Origin: Alligator mississippiensis
Taxonomy: Eukaryota > Chordata > Crocodylia > Alligatoridae
Length of the DNA: 64,000 bases
Reading direction: 5' to 3'
NCBI RefSeq assembly: GCF_030867095.1
Contig: NC_081831.1
Span: forward strand, 67,222,716 to 67,286,715
Below the pieces are notes generated by a model. That model was given only the letters and a program-made list of their open reading frames with translations, did no database searches and was not told the DNA's origin. Shown here piece after piece: positions 10,613 to 23,906 of the stretch; position 1 is the stretch's first letter; the number at the start of each line of letters is the position of its first letter. The translations under genes and the position numbers were made by a program.

Positions 10613-12753
10613 CAGATTACACTTAAGAAAGTGCTGAGCTCTATTGAAAAATCCCACCTAGCATGAGGGTTGAATCACAAGTGAAAGGAAAGCAAGTCAG
10701 CCACCACGCGGGTTAATATTTCCTGTGAATTTGTGCTGGTTAGTTATTTATGGAGTGGTGTTGTAGGGGCTGAGGATGCTGGCTGGAGAGAGGTAGTTTT
10801 GTAAGAGTCAAATGAGTGGCACTAAGGTTCGACACAACTCCTGACTGCCTTGCCGATTCCTTCCAATTTTTGAAATCCGTAAGCGTGAAGGCTGGCCCCT
10901 GTGGGCTATCTCTGCTTTAATTCCCCTTTCTGTAAGATGGAGACTGAGCTATTTTCCACCTTCACTGAGATAGTCCGATGATGATTAACTGGTCAGTACT
11001 TTCAGTTCGCAATATAAGGGAGGATCATCCAGGCAGCGACAAGCCTGAGCCTACATCTGTCTGCATTTAGTTTAGCTTCCTATCGCCTCATTTATCTCCT
11101 TACACCTCACGGCACCCTTCAAAAGATCTGCCCTGGGACCCCAGTTGAGAATCGCTGATCTAAATGCATTGGCAATTGTGTCTGGACCCTGCAACAATCA
11201 GCTTGGCCCTATTTCTGCAGCAGAAAGCCAGTAGTAACCTAAAAGTACCCCTTGTTCTCTGACTAGAAAGCAAATCAGCTGTGTTTGGAGATGTCCCCCA
11301 AAGAATCATGCATAGTGGCCATGCCACTCCAGGAGACACTGCCTGCTTCTGCTACAAGGGGGGCAAGCATGGTGCATCATGGGAGATGTTGTCCAACCAG
11401 GGGAACCATGTATGCACAAGAATAGGACCACTGAGGCACTCAAGCTACAATTTGCAACAGACATCCCAGCAGCTTCTTAGAACCCACTAATTTTGGTTTG
11501 AGATTGACATTTATGACTCAAAATTGTCCACAAATGTATCTATTTATACATAATATACACCATGATCTGACAAGCCCTGTCACTAACCCTCCTCCAAGTC
11601 CTGTGCTGGCACACTTAGCAGCATGATCACACAGGATGGGGGTTTCGGGGGGGGCGATGATTGAAATTATCTCTCCCAAATATTGAGGGAGGTTTTATTT
11701 CTTAATAGAAATAGCTTGAGGGGAAAAGGCAAAGGGTTAGGTGGTTGGAATAAAAATAAAATTAAGCACTTGTAATGCTTCCCATTTTCCCCTGGAGTTA
11801 TAGTTCTGCCCATTGAATCCAATAAAATATGAATGCCTCCAAACATTATTACTTGGGGACTATACATATTGATTTAGCATGGTGTGTAAAACTGACTCGC
11901 TAGCATTTTCCCTCACAGCTATGATAAATGCGCTATATCCACCACTGTGCTGCTTAAATGAGCAGCCTTTAATATTTAAGAGGCTTTTGTTCCAATTCGC
12001 AAATGAGCCAAAACATTCTTTTGTTCACAAAATATCCCAGAGCTTCTGCGGGGGAAATTCAAACAGAAAGGCGATGTTTAAATTTGCTTTATTGTGGGTT
12101 TGGTTTTGTTTTTTCTTAATGGCTTAAATATCAGGTAGCAAACCTGAGAGCCATGCTGGTGATAAGAAGAGCAAAGAGGCTAATGGAGGACCCTCTAGCT
12201 CTACAGCTTTAATGAGCAGGAATGGTGATAGATTTCTGCGCTGTCATGGAAACCTTGTTCTCTCTTATTTATGAGGAATGCAAGTGAAAGAAAGTGTTAG
12301 ATTGGAGGGAAAAAGCCTAACCTGTGAGAAATGTCAGCAGCTCTCGATACGACATATCAGATCTTTAGGCTGCGGTCACTGGAATGCACCGAGGCCTCAG
12401 TATTTGTCCTGCAGTTTCGAGATCAGCAGTCAGTACTAACTGGAGAACCAAAGGTGTCGAGAATTTGTTCGGCTGCTGTTTATTGTTGTTGTTACTTTAT
12501 ACCAAGGAACCAAAAAACGGAGCTCTGTCACATTAATAAACCCAGGCAGAAGGTAGGACAGGGCACCACCTTACATACTAGCTGGTTCAGAGAGGCATAA
12601 ACTTTCAAATGCATCAGCCTACTCTATCAGATGCTTCTATATACCGAGAGGCACAAGGAGGGGGAGCATCTCCTAATTAATTGTAGAGTTGTAGTTGTCT
12701 CTTCCCTCATACCAGAACACAGGAGTTCATAGTCACAGGGATGTGAGTTGGAT

Positions 12754-13026
12754 CAGGAGTAGGCAACCTTTTCCAGCTGCAAGCTGGACTGACCCGTTGT
12801 GGCTCAGGTGTGGGTGGGTGTGCAGATGCTAGAGCCTTGTTGCCGCCACCATTTGTCTCCTGGGCCACACAGGGAAAGCCCCTGCAGCCGGCCCTTTTCC
12901 CCATGGAGGCATGGGGAGAGCACCTGAACAACATGTCCCCTACTGCCAAAACCTCACATCTGTGGGCTGAATCCAAAGGCTTCATGGTACGGATCCAGCC
13001 TATGTGTCTTACATTGCTGACCACTG
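12754..13026. mobile_element. hAT-like MITE (CAGGRGTAGGCAAC family)
   Basis: The left end is CAGGAGTAGGCAACC and the right end is ATTGCTGACCACTG. The flanks AGTTGGAT (12746-12753) and AGTTAGAT (13027-13034) match at 7 of 8. Length is 273 bp. It shares end sequence with 22610-22824. Confidence 0.8.
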
Positions 13027-14355
13027 AGTTAGATTATTGCATGCTACATGCAGGGAACTACGAAATGCACCGGGTCAGATCCTAATAACTGACTTCTTAC
13101 TGTCACAATGAGAGTTTTGACTCCACAGAGAGTAGGGGAGGTCTATAGGATCAGGCTCCATATCAGTAAAAGACAAAGCCCAATCCAAAACTGATTAAAT
13201 ACAATGGCTCCAGGGGTAATTGAATTAATCCCATCATGCATAAAATAGATAGACGGTCATCTAAGTATGGAAGAAACGTGTCAAATATTCTTGGCTAGTT
13301 GGCAAATCAGGACTAGGAAGTCAGCAGAAGAGTATGCTAACCGGATATTTCCAGAGACCTGGGTTCAAATACAGATTTAGGGGCCAAAAAGGAAACAAAT
13401 CTATCAGATCGGTCTAATTCTTAACAAAGCCATTGACTGGAACAGTTCAGCACAAGAGGCCATGTACAACCCTAGATCAGTTCAGGAATGTGGTACCCAG
13501 TCTTGCCCCTCCTTGGGCCGTAACCTTGTGTAGTCCAATGACTCTCAGAGCTATGTCATCTGGAGTCTTATACTCCTGGTAGGGTCTCCCTTGGCGAGCA
13601 GATTGGAGGTGAGGTCCCAGACTAAGCGTGATCCAAACTCCTGAAGACCCCAGCAGCAAAACTTGAGGACCTGCTGGTTCTCTGAAGCTGTGAAGGTGGA
13701 TGAGGGCTGCAGTGGGATAGAGGTCTCCAGTTGTCTTGAATATCCTTGCCACTGGGTTCAGGGCTCCCTCCTGTCAAGCTCATGTGATTGTTGCTTGTGC
13801 AGCGGCTTCCCCACATTAAAAGATGTCACACACAGTCCTCTGCCAGGGATGTTAACATCTAGAAACTAAGTCCTGTGGCAATGGATGAGTGGTGGTGGGG
13901 ACAGGAACTTGATTTCTGGGAGTTCCTAGTCACCAATCTGCACATAGGCAGTGGTCATGTGATGGTTGTTTTGTGCCCTTGGCAGATATCATCCTTGTAT
14001 CAAGGACAATGACACAGTCTTGACAGTGCAACACAAAGATTTCTTGCCACATATTGTATCACGCTTGGCCTCAACTGTTACTGTTTTTCCTCCATGGGTA
14101 TTAATTTAATCTAATAGAGGGATAGGCATCAGAATGATTGGCTAATATCCATCAGGCCATACGGTATATCCAAGTTAAAGGCAATATCAGGCATAACCAA
14201 AATTGTGGGAAAGCTGCAAGTTCCAGAGTTATCTTAATTACTGATACCAGTATTTTAAAAGGAACAGTTAACCTTATCCTATAAGGCTAGAGCCCACCTC
14301 TATTAAGAGATTGACCATAACCTTCGTTCTGTTGTTTTTCTTTTTTGGGCTGCAG

Positions 14356-14549
14356 ACTTCATCCACCAATGACCGGGAGGCAGAAACTGAGAGTGGCCTG
14401 ATCATTGGCCATGCCTACTCGGTGACAGCCATTCGGAAGGTGCGCCTAGGAAAGAGGTTTAGATGCTTTTCCAAGTCAGAGAAGCTGTTCATGATCAGAC
14501 TGAGGAACCCATGGGGCAGGAGGGAGTGGCACGGAGCCTGGAGTGACAG
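14356..14549 (+). CDS. CAPN6: CAPN6 exon, catalytic His and Asn
   Basis: The acceptor TTTGGGCTGCAG precedes 14356; the donor GTAAGT starts at 14550, splitting a Ser codon 2+1. The exon encodes [20 protein letters not shown] and then [31 protein letters not shown] and HGAWSD. GHAY contains the catalytic His (CAT, 14410-14412) and LRNPWG the catalytic Asn (AAC, 14506-14508). With the Cys at 5903 the triad is complete, and the Trp after Asn-Pro is also kept. The segment IGHAYSV...R.VRLG is closer to active CAPN5 than to mammalian CAPN6. Confidence 0.94.
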
Positions 14550-16090
14550 GTAAGTGCTGCTCGCTCTGGTGTCAGAGGAATCTAGCTGTCATATGGGGGA
14601 TGCCGAGAGTGAGATGCATGATTAAAAAGTCTGAAACGCTGTCGTTCCATGAGGCTCACTGACTGTACACAGTGGTTTGACATTTCTTGCCAAGCACAGC
14701 AAGCAATGAGCAAGTGATGACCACATCCTGGAGTAACGAGGTCCAGAACGAGGAAGATGTTGCATGCTTCACGTTCTGGACTGTCATCTTATGGCATTCT
14801 TTTGCCAGGCTATTGGGAGGCTGGAAAGAGTTTGTGGTTAGGACCTCTGTTGATCAGTCAAGGCCAAGAAGTCTGTTCCCAGTTGTGCCCCATGTGACCT
14901 TGGGCAAGTTACTTAAAGTCTCTGTGACTCATTTCCCCTCTGTAAAACACTCTGCCAGGCTTTGATGAGGCTTTGTTTACAACCAGCTGTAAGAGCCTGT
15001 GAAAAAAGATGTGATAGAAGTGCAAAATGTCTTATTTCTTGTTTTGAAATGGATCATCTTATGGGTCAGCTGTTCTGCAGGGACCTTTGAAGTTGGTTAA
15101 GGTAGAGCAGAGAGACTCGCACGCTCAGATGGCTGAGTTCCATCACCCGAAATGCAGTGCATTTCAATTATTCTTTCTAGGCCATTTAAGCATTACTCTA
15201 ACACTTAATAATATGGCACCCTTAAATGATGGTGCACCACCTTTCTTGTCCATTCTTTGTCACCTGTCAAGGATGCTGTTGCTTTCTATAGTTGCATTCA
15301 ATTTTGAATAAAAAGGCTCAGTTGGTCTGATGCAGACAGAAAACAAGTTGGCTGGATTAATCCAACACCCTGAAGTGCTTTCTCAGTCCTTAGGCAAAAA
15401 TCCCATTAATTTTAGTATAAAATAACATATGTTCTAATGAACCTCCACCTTGGGAGTCAGTCCTGTGAGGAGCAGAGTACCTTTGGAAAGGGGCTGGGAA
15501 TTGATGTGCCAGGTCTTTATTCACTTGTGCATTACTCTTGGTACCTTGGAGGTGTCCCAGCAGCCAAGCACTATTCATATCCTGTAAGAGTTTCTTATCA
15601 AAGCTGTCTGATGGCACGAAGAACTCAAACTCTGTGCATTCTTCTTTAGGGAGAACCAGATATTTAGATAGTCCCATCAAGGTGAAGAGTTTGATAAGAG
15701 GGAATACAGGATGAATATACCCATGTACTTTCTGAGGGCCATGAGAGAATAAAGTCATTTTCATATGGAAATATCACCCAAATCTACCCATCCAAGCCAA
15801 CTTCTCTCTATATTAAGGGAGGGACTGTCACAGAAAACCAATACCATTCTCTTTACAATTTATCAATTTGCCTTCAACCATGTATCATTTTCAAAAAAGT
15901 GTTTCCAAATCAATGATTATTTGGAAGTATATCCTTATAGGAGTCAACAATATGTTCCTGAATATGATACACCCTGTTAGTGCTCTGACATTATTTAAAG
16001 AGATGGGACTGCAGAAAATATTTCAAGGAGCTGTTTTTTCCAGGTGCAGTTTGTTTCACTTACTAAACCAATTCTTTTTTTCCCCTTCAG
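14550..16090 (+). other. CAPN6 intron
   Basis: Intron of 1.5 kb. No repeat family, exon or RNA gene was recognised. The acceptor is preceded by a strong pyrimidine tract, TTCTTTTTTTCCCCTTCAG. Confidence 0.7.
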
Positions 16091-16168
16091 TTCTGAAGAG
16101 TGGAAGAAAGTCAGTGAATCGGAGCGTAAGAGATTGGGACTCACCATTAGAAATGATGGAGAGTTCTG
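16091..16168 (+). CDS. CAPN6: CAPN6 exon, end of protease core
   Basis: A 78-base exon between acceptor CCCCTTCAG and donor GTGTGT (16169). One base completes Ser, then [20 protein letters not shown] leads to NDGEF, and the final two bases start a Trp codon. The WSD-SEEW and DGEFWM junction motifs are typical of calpains; the loop is where subdomain PC2 closes the active-site cleft. The donor is non-optimal but places the codon split exactly right for the next exon. Confidence 0.92.
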
Positions 16169-17410
16169 GTGTGTAGAAATGCCTGTATCCCTTGGAGATT
16201 CTGGACTGGGGTCTAGCTAAGTTAAGCAGTTAGTAGCAGTCACAGCATCGTAACTACCGTAAGAATGACGTCTTTAAAAAAATGAGAACATGTGGCAATC
16301 CACTTTCTGGCATTGGGCCTGTATTTCTTCAGACCCTCAAGGAGTGGCCACAGCTGAAGAAAAACATTAAAGATGTGTCAGAAAATATCGAGACCTAATT
16401 GAATCCTTAAATTTCAGAGAGCTCAAAGCCTGTCTGTGATACTTTAGTGTTTAGGGAAGTTCCCTTCATACCAAGTTACTTCGCATGCTAATTTGTATAT
16501 AGCAGAGTTCAAATACCTGCCCAAACTGCATCAAAACCTGTATGTGCCTTCTGTGCAATGTGCTAAAGGAGTTTCCAGCTCACCCATCACTGCAGTACCA
16601 AGTTATCTAGAAGTAAATATGTAATCAACTAATTTTAATCCCAATCTGTGTTTTTTTGCCATGGGATGTTGTATCCCTGAGACCCACTGGAGCTCAGACA
16701 GTTTTCTTTGCTTAAGCACCAGACCCACAAGGCCCACCATGTGATTTCCATCACAAAAGTCCATAAAGTTCAGAAGGAATTTACTGACTTCGCTACTAAA
16801 CTACCAATATATCACCCCAGTCATAGGGTAGGGGTTACTGTGAAAAAACCTTCTCATGTGCCAAGTTTCAGTGCATCATTGCAGCATGCTGAATTTTGTC
16901 AGAACTAAGAATAAGGAGTTAAATGCAGAGCATGATCTCTTGTGTGGCAGGCCAGACTGCGCCTCCATGGCCAATCAGCTGCTCACAGTGGATGTTAATA
17001 TTAAGTAGCCCATGTATGGAGACCAAAGTGTTATAAGAGGGTGACGAGAACTGGTTGTTTCTGTGTTGCAAATATAGAAATTCCAGTCTCCCTTTGCCAG
17101 GCCAGTGGTAACAACATCAACCCTGTAGTTATAACCTACATTTTAGGATCCAGTTCTAGACTGAAACATATTTAGGAACTAAATGAACACACTGAGTTGC
17201 TCTTTGCCTATGTTATACTCTGATTTTCTTGTGGGCCTTTTATTTGGAAAGGTTTTTGGTGAATCAGGTAGTTCATAGGTAAAGGTCAAGGCAAAGCAGT
17301 GCCTCATCTTGAGCTGCATGAAGCTGCCGTGAGTTGTTTTGCCACAAGCTGTATGATTTTACACTCACTGTATTTTACTAACCTTACTTCGCTTGTGAAC
17401 CCTGGCTCAG
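16169..17410 (+). other. CAPN6 intron
   Basis: Intron of 1.2 kb with no recognised repeat family or additional exon. Confidence 0.7.
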
Positions 17411-17606
17411 GATGACATTTGAGGACTGGTGCAAGAACTTCACGGATGTTGACGTGTGCCGGATTATGAACACTTCCTACTTTAGTATCCACAAGACTTG
17501 GAAAAGGAGAATGGTGCGTGGGGCTTGGACAAAGAATTCAGAACCACTGCTAAACCGCTCCGGAGGATGCTTCGATAACAAAGCCACCTTCCTACAAAAC
17601 CCCCAG
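17411..17606 (+). CDS. CAPN6: CAPN6 exon, protease end / domain III start
   Basis: The acceptor CCTGGCTCAG precedes 17411; the donor GTGGGA starts at 17607, phase 0. After completing Trp it encodes MTFEDWCKNFTDVDVCRIMN, then TSYFSIHKTW, an RGAWT segment and LLNRSGGCFDNKATFLQNPQ. M-F-D-C..F...D.C.. marks the end of PC2. The AGGC-type segment, here SGGC, followed by FLQNPQ opens the beta-sandwich domain III. NRSGGC matches CAPN6, while SIHKTW recalls CAPN5, as expected for a slowly evolving ancestral-like copy. Confidence 0.94.
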
Positions 17607-20600
17607 GTGGGAACCTATTTACACTGACTGAATCTTGCCACAGTGTGCAGTGCCAAGTGGGGAATACTTGCTAGGAACAGTGGCTCCTGAATGGAAACTT
17701 GTTGGGTATTTCCAATCAAAGCGTTCTTATTGTTTCACTGTAAAACCAGCCTTTGTGCTTCTTCAGCCTCTTCAGTACCTATCAGAACGGTTTAAGGATT
17801 TGTCCAGGACTCATTTTTGGCTCTTCTGAACCTGAACCAGACAGCTGAGACTGACCTATTTATTGGCCAGATTCCATTTTCAACCCTGCTTGCTCACTCT
17901 CTCCCCCACCTCCTCGCTCTGCAGCTCTCTGTTCGATGTTTTCAGCACCAGGGCAGGCAGCATCAGACACAAAACTTCCATTACTGTCAGTAGGAGCTTG
18001 GCATGTAATGCTCACTGTATTACTTCAAAAATTGACTTTTCCATTTGTTGCATCTTCCCCATTGCTGAAAGGGTTTTTGTGCCTCCTTCTCTCCACTTAA
18101 GTGGGCAGCATCTACCAGCACTCCCCCCATTTCCGTAGCAGGCGAACACAGAACTGCAATCTTCACAGCTCAGGCTAGGAATCATCTGTAATTCCTGGTT
18201 TGTCCTTTCATTCAGGCAGAGAAGCATATCTTTACTCCTCTGTCAGTGATAAACGTCTTTCTTGAACAGGACTCGTGCTCCTGTGAATTTATTCAGTTAA
18301 CAAGGCTGGCTGCTCCTCATTAGGATTCTGGGTATTTTCCCAGTGTTTGTGCAGGTCTAATTTTTACATGTTTAGCTGCTAAAAAGAAAGAAAGAGGTCC
18401 TAATGTTTAGTTCAGAGTCATGCCAGATGCAGTGAAAAGAGCTCTTTTATTAAGGCTCTGTCTCTAGGCTGGTTGACTAAAAGGTTGCTAACAGCAGTGC
18501 TGGGATATCTTTATGTTAGCTTAAGGCAAAATTAAATTACCTTGTCCCGCTGGCACATGCCGCAGTAGTTTAGAGATTATTACGGTTGCTATCCTCCCGG
18601 AGGGAGCTGTCTAATTCGAAGGCATCCTGTGAAGTAAATATATTTCAGTAGGGCTGGTAAGCACGTCGCTCCCCTTACAAAATAAAAGAATTCAAGTATT
18701 TTGGTAGCCCAAAATATGCACACTGGCCCACAACCAGCTGCTCATTCTTCTTGCTTGCTAACGTCTTGGTTATCGGTATAGTGGCAGTGTTTGCAAACCA
18801 GTGGTGCCCACAGTCGCAGGGAGAAATTCCTGAGCGCTCAGGGTTTCAATTCTGCACAATCACTACACATATCACAAATGTGGTACTTGATCATATGATT
18901 TACCAACATTGTGTGGCGTAGCGGGTAGTTTAACTCATTGATGTGGATGCAGCTATGTGTTTTCCTCTCCCTATTCTGTCTCTAGATATCTTTATCTTGA
19001 ATATTGTCCCTCCCTGGGGACAAGGTGTGTTTTCGGATATTCTAGAAGCAAGTCCTCTCATCAGTCCCAGTGCTTTTTATCCCAATATTGACATCACACA
19101 GCAGTTATATTTGCATCCAAGACACAGCCCTCATAGAAAGCCAGGTAGCAGCCACACACAGGAGCCTGGGCTTCATTCGGTTGGTCAAATAATCTTGGGA
19201 AATATTAAGATTCCTGACCTGGGTTGAAATTATTTCTCAGTGAAGATTGACAGATGCTTCACCACTGTGTAAAAAGCAACTCCGCAGACTAGCTGGGTCC
19301 CTTTGAGAGCCAGGGCTATCACATCATCCATATAAATGTTGATTCCTGAGTGAAAACAGCCAAAACAGAAAGAAAGAATATTTAGGGGCCTGGGAGGGAA
19401 TTGATTTTCTCGAGGCAGCTGTGCTCGAGCCTGTGCCACAAGAGATTTGTATTTCATCACAGTTTAAGTGATGCTGCCCTAGAGCGCAGCGCGTGGGTAA
19501 GGAGTGAAGGGAGGGAGGGAGCCATCACAGGGCAAGGTGGCACTATTGCAGCAGAGGTCATCTCACGGCCTGCTCAGCAGGCAGGGCTCATCAGCAGCCC
19601 CTGGCGGGAGAATACTAACCATTCCAGAGATTGTATTTCCCGCAATACTAGTTAGAGTCTTCTAGCAGTCTGCTTAAAACAGGAAACACGGTGAGCCCAG
19701 CACACAGCTGGCCTCCGCTGAGAATTTGTTGCTGTTTTTCATTAGCTCCACACACAAAGGTTTTGAGGGGGTCAGAGGACATAAAATCTGTCCAAGCTTA
19801 ACATGAAATGGTGCCATTTTCCCTTTCTGCCAATGTCCTGCAACTTAGTTTTGTCCATTAGTGGCAAGAGCAAGAAAAAAATGGAACTTAAAGAAGTTTC
19901 TGAAGGGGAAAAGAATGTCAGCTTTGCACCTCGGGATGCTTTATGATATAAAAAATACTCTGATCTTTATGAATTAGAAATGCTGGCCTTGTCTGCCCTG
20001 CTTTCTCTGAAGGCTCTGAGTCGCTAGTGAACTGGGATAATAGTGACAGCTTGAGTAAAAAGCAACCAAAGTCTGATTCATTAAGAGAGGAAATCCCTTT
20101 ATAAATACTATATAAAATGCTTTAAAGTTGTTTGGTCTTATTAATGCCAATTCTACTCAAATGCCCATTAAATGGTTACAATAAAGGATGACTTGGTTAA
20201 AGATGAAAAATTCCCTCTTGCTTGGAAAACTAAGTGGGATGTGGAGCCAAAACCCTTTTCAGGCTTTCTATTTACTTCATAAAACAGAAACCCTTTTTTC
20301 ATTTGCAGGTCACAATTCATATAAAAATACCTGGAAAAAAACAGGTCCCACCTGAGTGTCCAAATAAACAGAGACCCAGCATGACATTTGTTTCATTTTT
20401 ATTCTCATTATTTTCATTATTATTATCTCTTTTCCTTTTTTCAACTTTTTAATTTTTGCTTTGAGAGGACATCAGCTCTCATTGTACAGCAACAGCTATT
20501 GGAGGATGCTTAGATGATTCCCTGGCTTCATGATCTGCGACACTATCAGTTTCAAAATCCCTACCATTATAATTAAGTTCTTACTAGGACTGTCACAGGA

Positions 20601-20750
20601 TTCATCCTCGATATAGACCCCTCGTACTGTGGACAACCCTGTTTCCATATCTAGTCTTCCTTAGTAATGCCTTACATGCAGTTTGGAAGAGGTCATGTTT
20701 TTAACAGGTTGTTCTCTGTCCTGTGTCTCTTCCCCTCTCTCCCTTGCTAG
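17607..20750 (+). other. CAPN6 intron
   Basis: Intron of 3.1 kb. No clear transposon was identified. The acceptor has a long pyrimidine tract (CTCTTCCCCTCTCTCCCTTGCTAG). Confidence 0.7.
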
Positions 20751-20873
20751 TATGTCTTCGATATCAAGAAGGCTGAGGACAAAGTGCTGGTCTCACTGCA
20801 GCAACAGGACCGGCGCATGTACAAGAAGATTGGGAAAGGGGACAACTTCTCGACTGGCTTTGAAATCTTCAAG
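20751..20873 (+). CDS. CAPN6: CAPN6 exon, domain III
   Basis: A 123-base exon, phase 0 at both ends, between acceptor TCCCTTGCTAG and donor GTAGGC. It encodes 41 residues: YVFDIKKAEDKVLVSLQQQD, then RRMYKKIGKGDNFSTGFEIFK. The pattern Q-YVF....ED.V..SLQQ.D.R...., ending in GFE.FKVE, is the central beta-sheet of calpain domain III (C2-like). Confidence 0.94.
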
Positions 20874-23703
20874 GTAGGCTGCCACCTGCATGTTCGTTCA
20901 GATCTGGTCATGTTTCAGGAATCCTGCTCCCAAATGCAGCTTCATCTTAGCTCTGGGATACTGGGAAGGCAGATGCATATTTCACGCAGTGGGATCTAAC
21001 TGCTCACTTCTCAGCAGAATCCCCGCACCATTACCGCACATGGCTACAAATACCATGGCTGCCCTTGACACCTTCAGCCTCAAAGCCCAAGCCCCAGCCA
21101 CAAGCCACTTGGAGATATGAACATGCCCATTAAGCCATGCCATCTACTGGCAGTCTCCAGCATGGCATTTATGATGATCATATTATAAAGCAGTTCACAA
21201 AATGCTAGTGGTGGTTGGGACGTTTTAAAAAAAATACAGAATGTTTAAAATAATTGTCATTTTGCAGGTGTTGGAAAGAGATGTTTTTCTACATTTCACC
21301 AAAACAAATATTTGAAATGATGGGGGATTTGGGAGCTTGAAATGATGATTTTTTTAAATTTTTCCCTTTCCTTTTTCCTTCTTCTGTTTCCATCTTGACT
21401 GATGAATGCAGTGGAATGAACAAAGGCAGATCCTGTTCCACCTTGAGTCCCTGTAAATCCATTAATGAATCCACTGTTATCATTTTAGCCCTCAAACTAA
21501 GGCACAAAAGCAGCAGTCTAAAAGAGGAGGACCTTCACAACTTTTTTATTAATGGTGTTTCAGGGGCTTAAGCTGACCGGAATAGGATAACAGTTGATCA
21601 CCTAATAGAGGGAATACAAGCTAACCAAATAGAGTCCAAATTCTTTTCTTTTTTTTTCTTTTTTCCTTCTTGCTACTCTGAAAAGTTGACAGTTTTCAAA
21701 AGCAATAGGGCAATAGAAAGAAAAATAATGGACAGGAAAAAGGAAGACAAGTCTAGGATATCATTTGCTTTACTGCATTCAGCGCTAAAATAAAAAAAGA
21801 ATGAAGGGGGCCCAAAGAAGGAAGAAAACAAATGAAACAAGTAAGAGAAGAACGGGGGGAAAAAATCAAAGCAAATAAATTGTTGTTTCCGATTTTGTCA
21901 AAAAATGACATTTCCTTAAAAAGTGCAATTGCCTTATTTAGGGAGGGAAAAAAAACATTTTTCTTGTTATAAAGTTAGCCTCCTGTAAGTGGAGAGTAAT
22001 CATAGCATACCATGGCATATGCAAGAGAGTTTACCAGAACTGCAGTGCATGTAAATTTTCTTTTCTACCACTAGATTATTTTCAATAATTAGAAAGCTTA
22101 TAAGGATGTCCATTGTCCAGCAGTATTTTGTTATTTCTATTACTGTGGGAGTCATAAGTCAGCTTGGCATGGCATAAATCTAGTCCCTAGCGCAAAGAGC
22201 AGTACAAAATGTGATTGAGCCATATTTAGCAAATTGGCATTCCTATTCAGCGCATGTAAATTTGATCTTTTCACATTAACAGCATCTATTAGAGGTACCA
22301 TGAAATCATTCATCCTTACAGAAAATGTTTCATCTGTTCTGTCTCCATGCCTATTTAGTAAACGCATTTAGTGAAGAGAATTGAAAAGTAGAATACATTT
22401 TCAAAAAGTATTTGAATCCTTCCCCGGTTGGGGAGTTAACTGTAGTTTGGAAATGTTTAATCAGATGCACTAATTAACTGGATGTGAAGGTAAACAGACC
22501 AAAGTCTGCTTGACTGAAGCAAAGGGAGTTACATTTTTAAAGAAAATTCTACCTTTGGGATCTGAGTAGCTGGAGGAGTATATGTATATTTAAATGATAT
22601 TGTAGAAAGCAGGGGTAGGCAACCCTTGGCACATGTGCCAGAGTGTGACATGCAGAAGCATTTGGCTTGGCACACGTGCCTTGGGGAAGGGGCCAGGGCT
22701 GTGCTGCCACAACAAGGATCAGGCCCCTCGCAGCATCCCTGCCATCCGTCTCTGGCACGCCAACATCTCACGTTGAGGTTGTGGGTGTTTTTGGCACTCT
22801 GCTCAAAAATGTTGCTGACCCCTGGTATAAAGCATTGCTGTCCCACAAAAATGACAGTGATGACCAAATACAACCCCAAGGCTGAGAACCAGGTATAGGA
22901 GTCAGTCAAGGCTTTTCTGTATTCAGGTAAGAGGTACCAGCAGAGGGCCTTCCAAATGCCTGTTACTGTTCCTATACTGTAAGGAGGAGGAGCTCACACC
23001 CTGTTCCCAGTGGTGCCATACAAACGACTAGAAAGACAAACTCATAATCTTACACAAGCATGCAGTGCAGCTTAGTGCATACAGATGTGCATATACATGA
23101 GTGCCCAGGTAATCCTTCTGCTAATCTTACAGTTCTGCAGCTCCAGTTTTGCACCTGCACCTGTTGATATATGCTCTTATTGATATCCTTGCAATTATAC
23201 CTTTGAAAATAAAGCAGCTTCACCACACTTAAAGTTGGACACATGCATGACATTCATGACATAATGTCCACAAAATATCTTCCCCACACATTATTTTGGA
23301 GGGACTGGATTCAGAGCACAGGACTGGGTGGCTAGCTTGCTGCTACTCCCTTGTTGTCTGACCTGGGCCAAGTCACTTTTTCCTGACTGTGCTTCATTTT
23401 CTCCATTTCTATTATGGGCATAAGATGCTTAATCCTTGCAATGGACTGTGAGACATGCTCTAAATTTATGCCATATGTTTTAACTTTAGTCTTTTGAAAA
23501 TGCGGTCTGTCCATTTGGTAATGGTTGTCTGAACCATCCTACCTTAGAATCTTTAACCAGCTCCAAAAACTGATTTTCCTCTTTTGTGATTTCATGTCAC
23601 TGTAAAAGAATTCACTTATCACCAGAAACCAGGACCAAGCAGCATACTAAAGAGCGTGCATCCAAAACAAGCATCCCATGCCTCTCGTTCTGTGTGATTC
23701 TAG
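20874..23703 (+). other. CAPN6 intron with one MITE
   Basis: Intron of 2.8 kb containing the element at 22610-22824. A purine/AT-rich run (about 21630-21960) has alternating T- and A-rich stretches. No further exon is seen. Confidence 0.7.
22610..22824. mobile_element. hAT-like MITE (CAGGGGTAGGCAAC family)
   Basis: The ends CAGGGGTAGGCAACC and GTTGCTGACCCCTG are inverted repeats. The flanks GTAGAAAG (22602-22609) and GTATAAAG (22825-22832) match at 7 of 8. The body contains imperfect repeats of TTGGCACRTGTGCC. Length is 215 bp, with no ORF of its own. Confidence 0.87.
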
Positions 23704-23906
23704 GTGGAGGACAACAGAGAATACCGAATCCACACACTGACAATACAAGAGAGAGTGGCAACATCCACATACATCAACACACGCACCGTGTTCCTAAAGA
23801 AGCTCCTTCAGAAAGGCCGCTATGTCCTCATTCCAACGACGTTCCTTCCTGGTGTTGTTTCTCAGTTCATTTTGAGGCTCTTTACAGATGAACCATCAAA
23901 ACTTAG
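23704..23906 (+). CDS. CAPN6: CAPN6 exon, domain III
   Basis: The acceptor GTGATTCTAG precedes 23704; the donor GTACCT starts at 23907, splitting an Arg codon 2+1. It encodes VEDNREYRIHTLTIQERVAT, then STYINTRTVFLKKLLQKGRY, VLIPTTFLPG and FILRLFTDEPSKLR. TSTYI-TRTVFL and Y-L-PT-F...F.LR.F are end-of-domain-III signatures; IQERA/V-TSTYI is particularly close to CAPN6. An acidic loop binding phospholipid or calcium is typical here in classical calpains but is weak in this branch. Confidence 0.95.

Larger units (their letters stand above)
8878..14355 (+). other. CAPN6 intron (5.5 kb) with MITEs
   Basis: No exon is needed or seen between the flanking exons, which join in phase 0. The intron holds a large TIR element (9416-10612), a 105-bp MITE nested in it, and an old 273-bp MITE (12754-13026). 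A fragment near 11091-11160 ends GTTGAGAATCGCTG, like other hAT termini. The remainder is unique AT-rich sequence. Confidence 0.75.
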
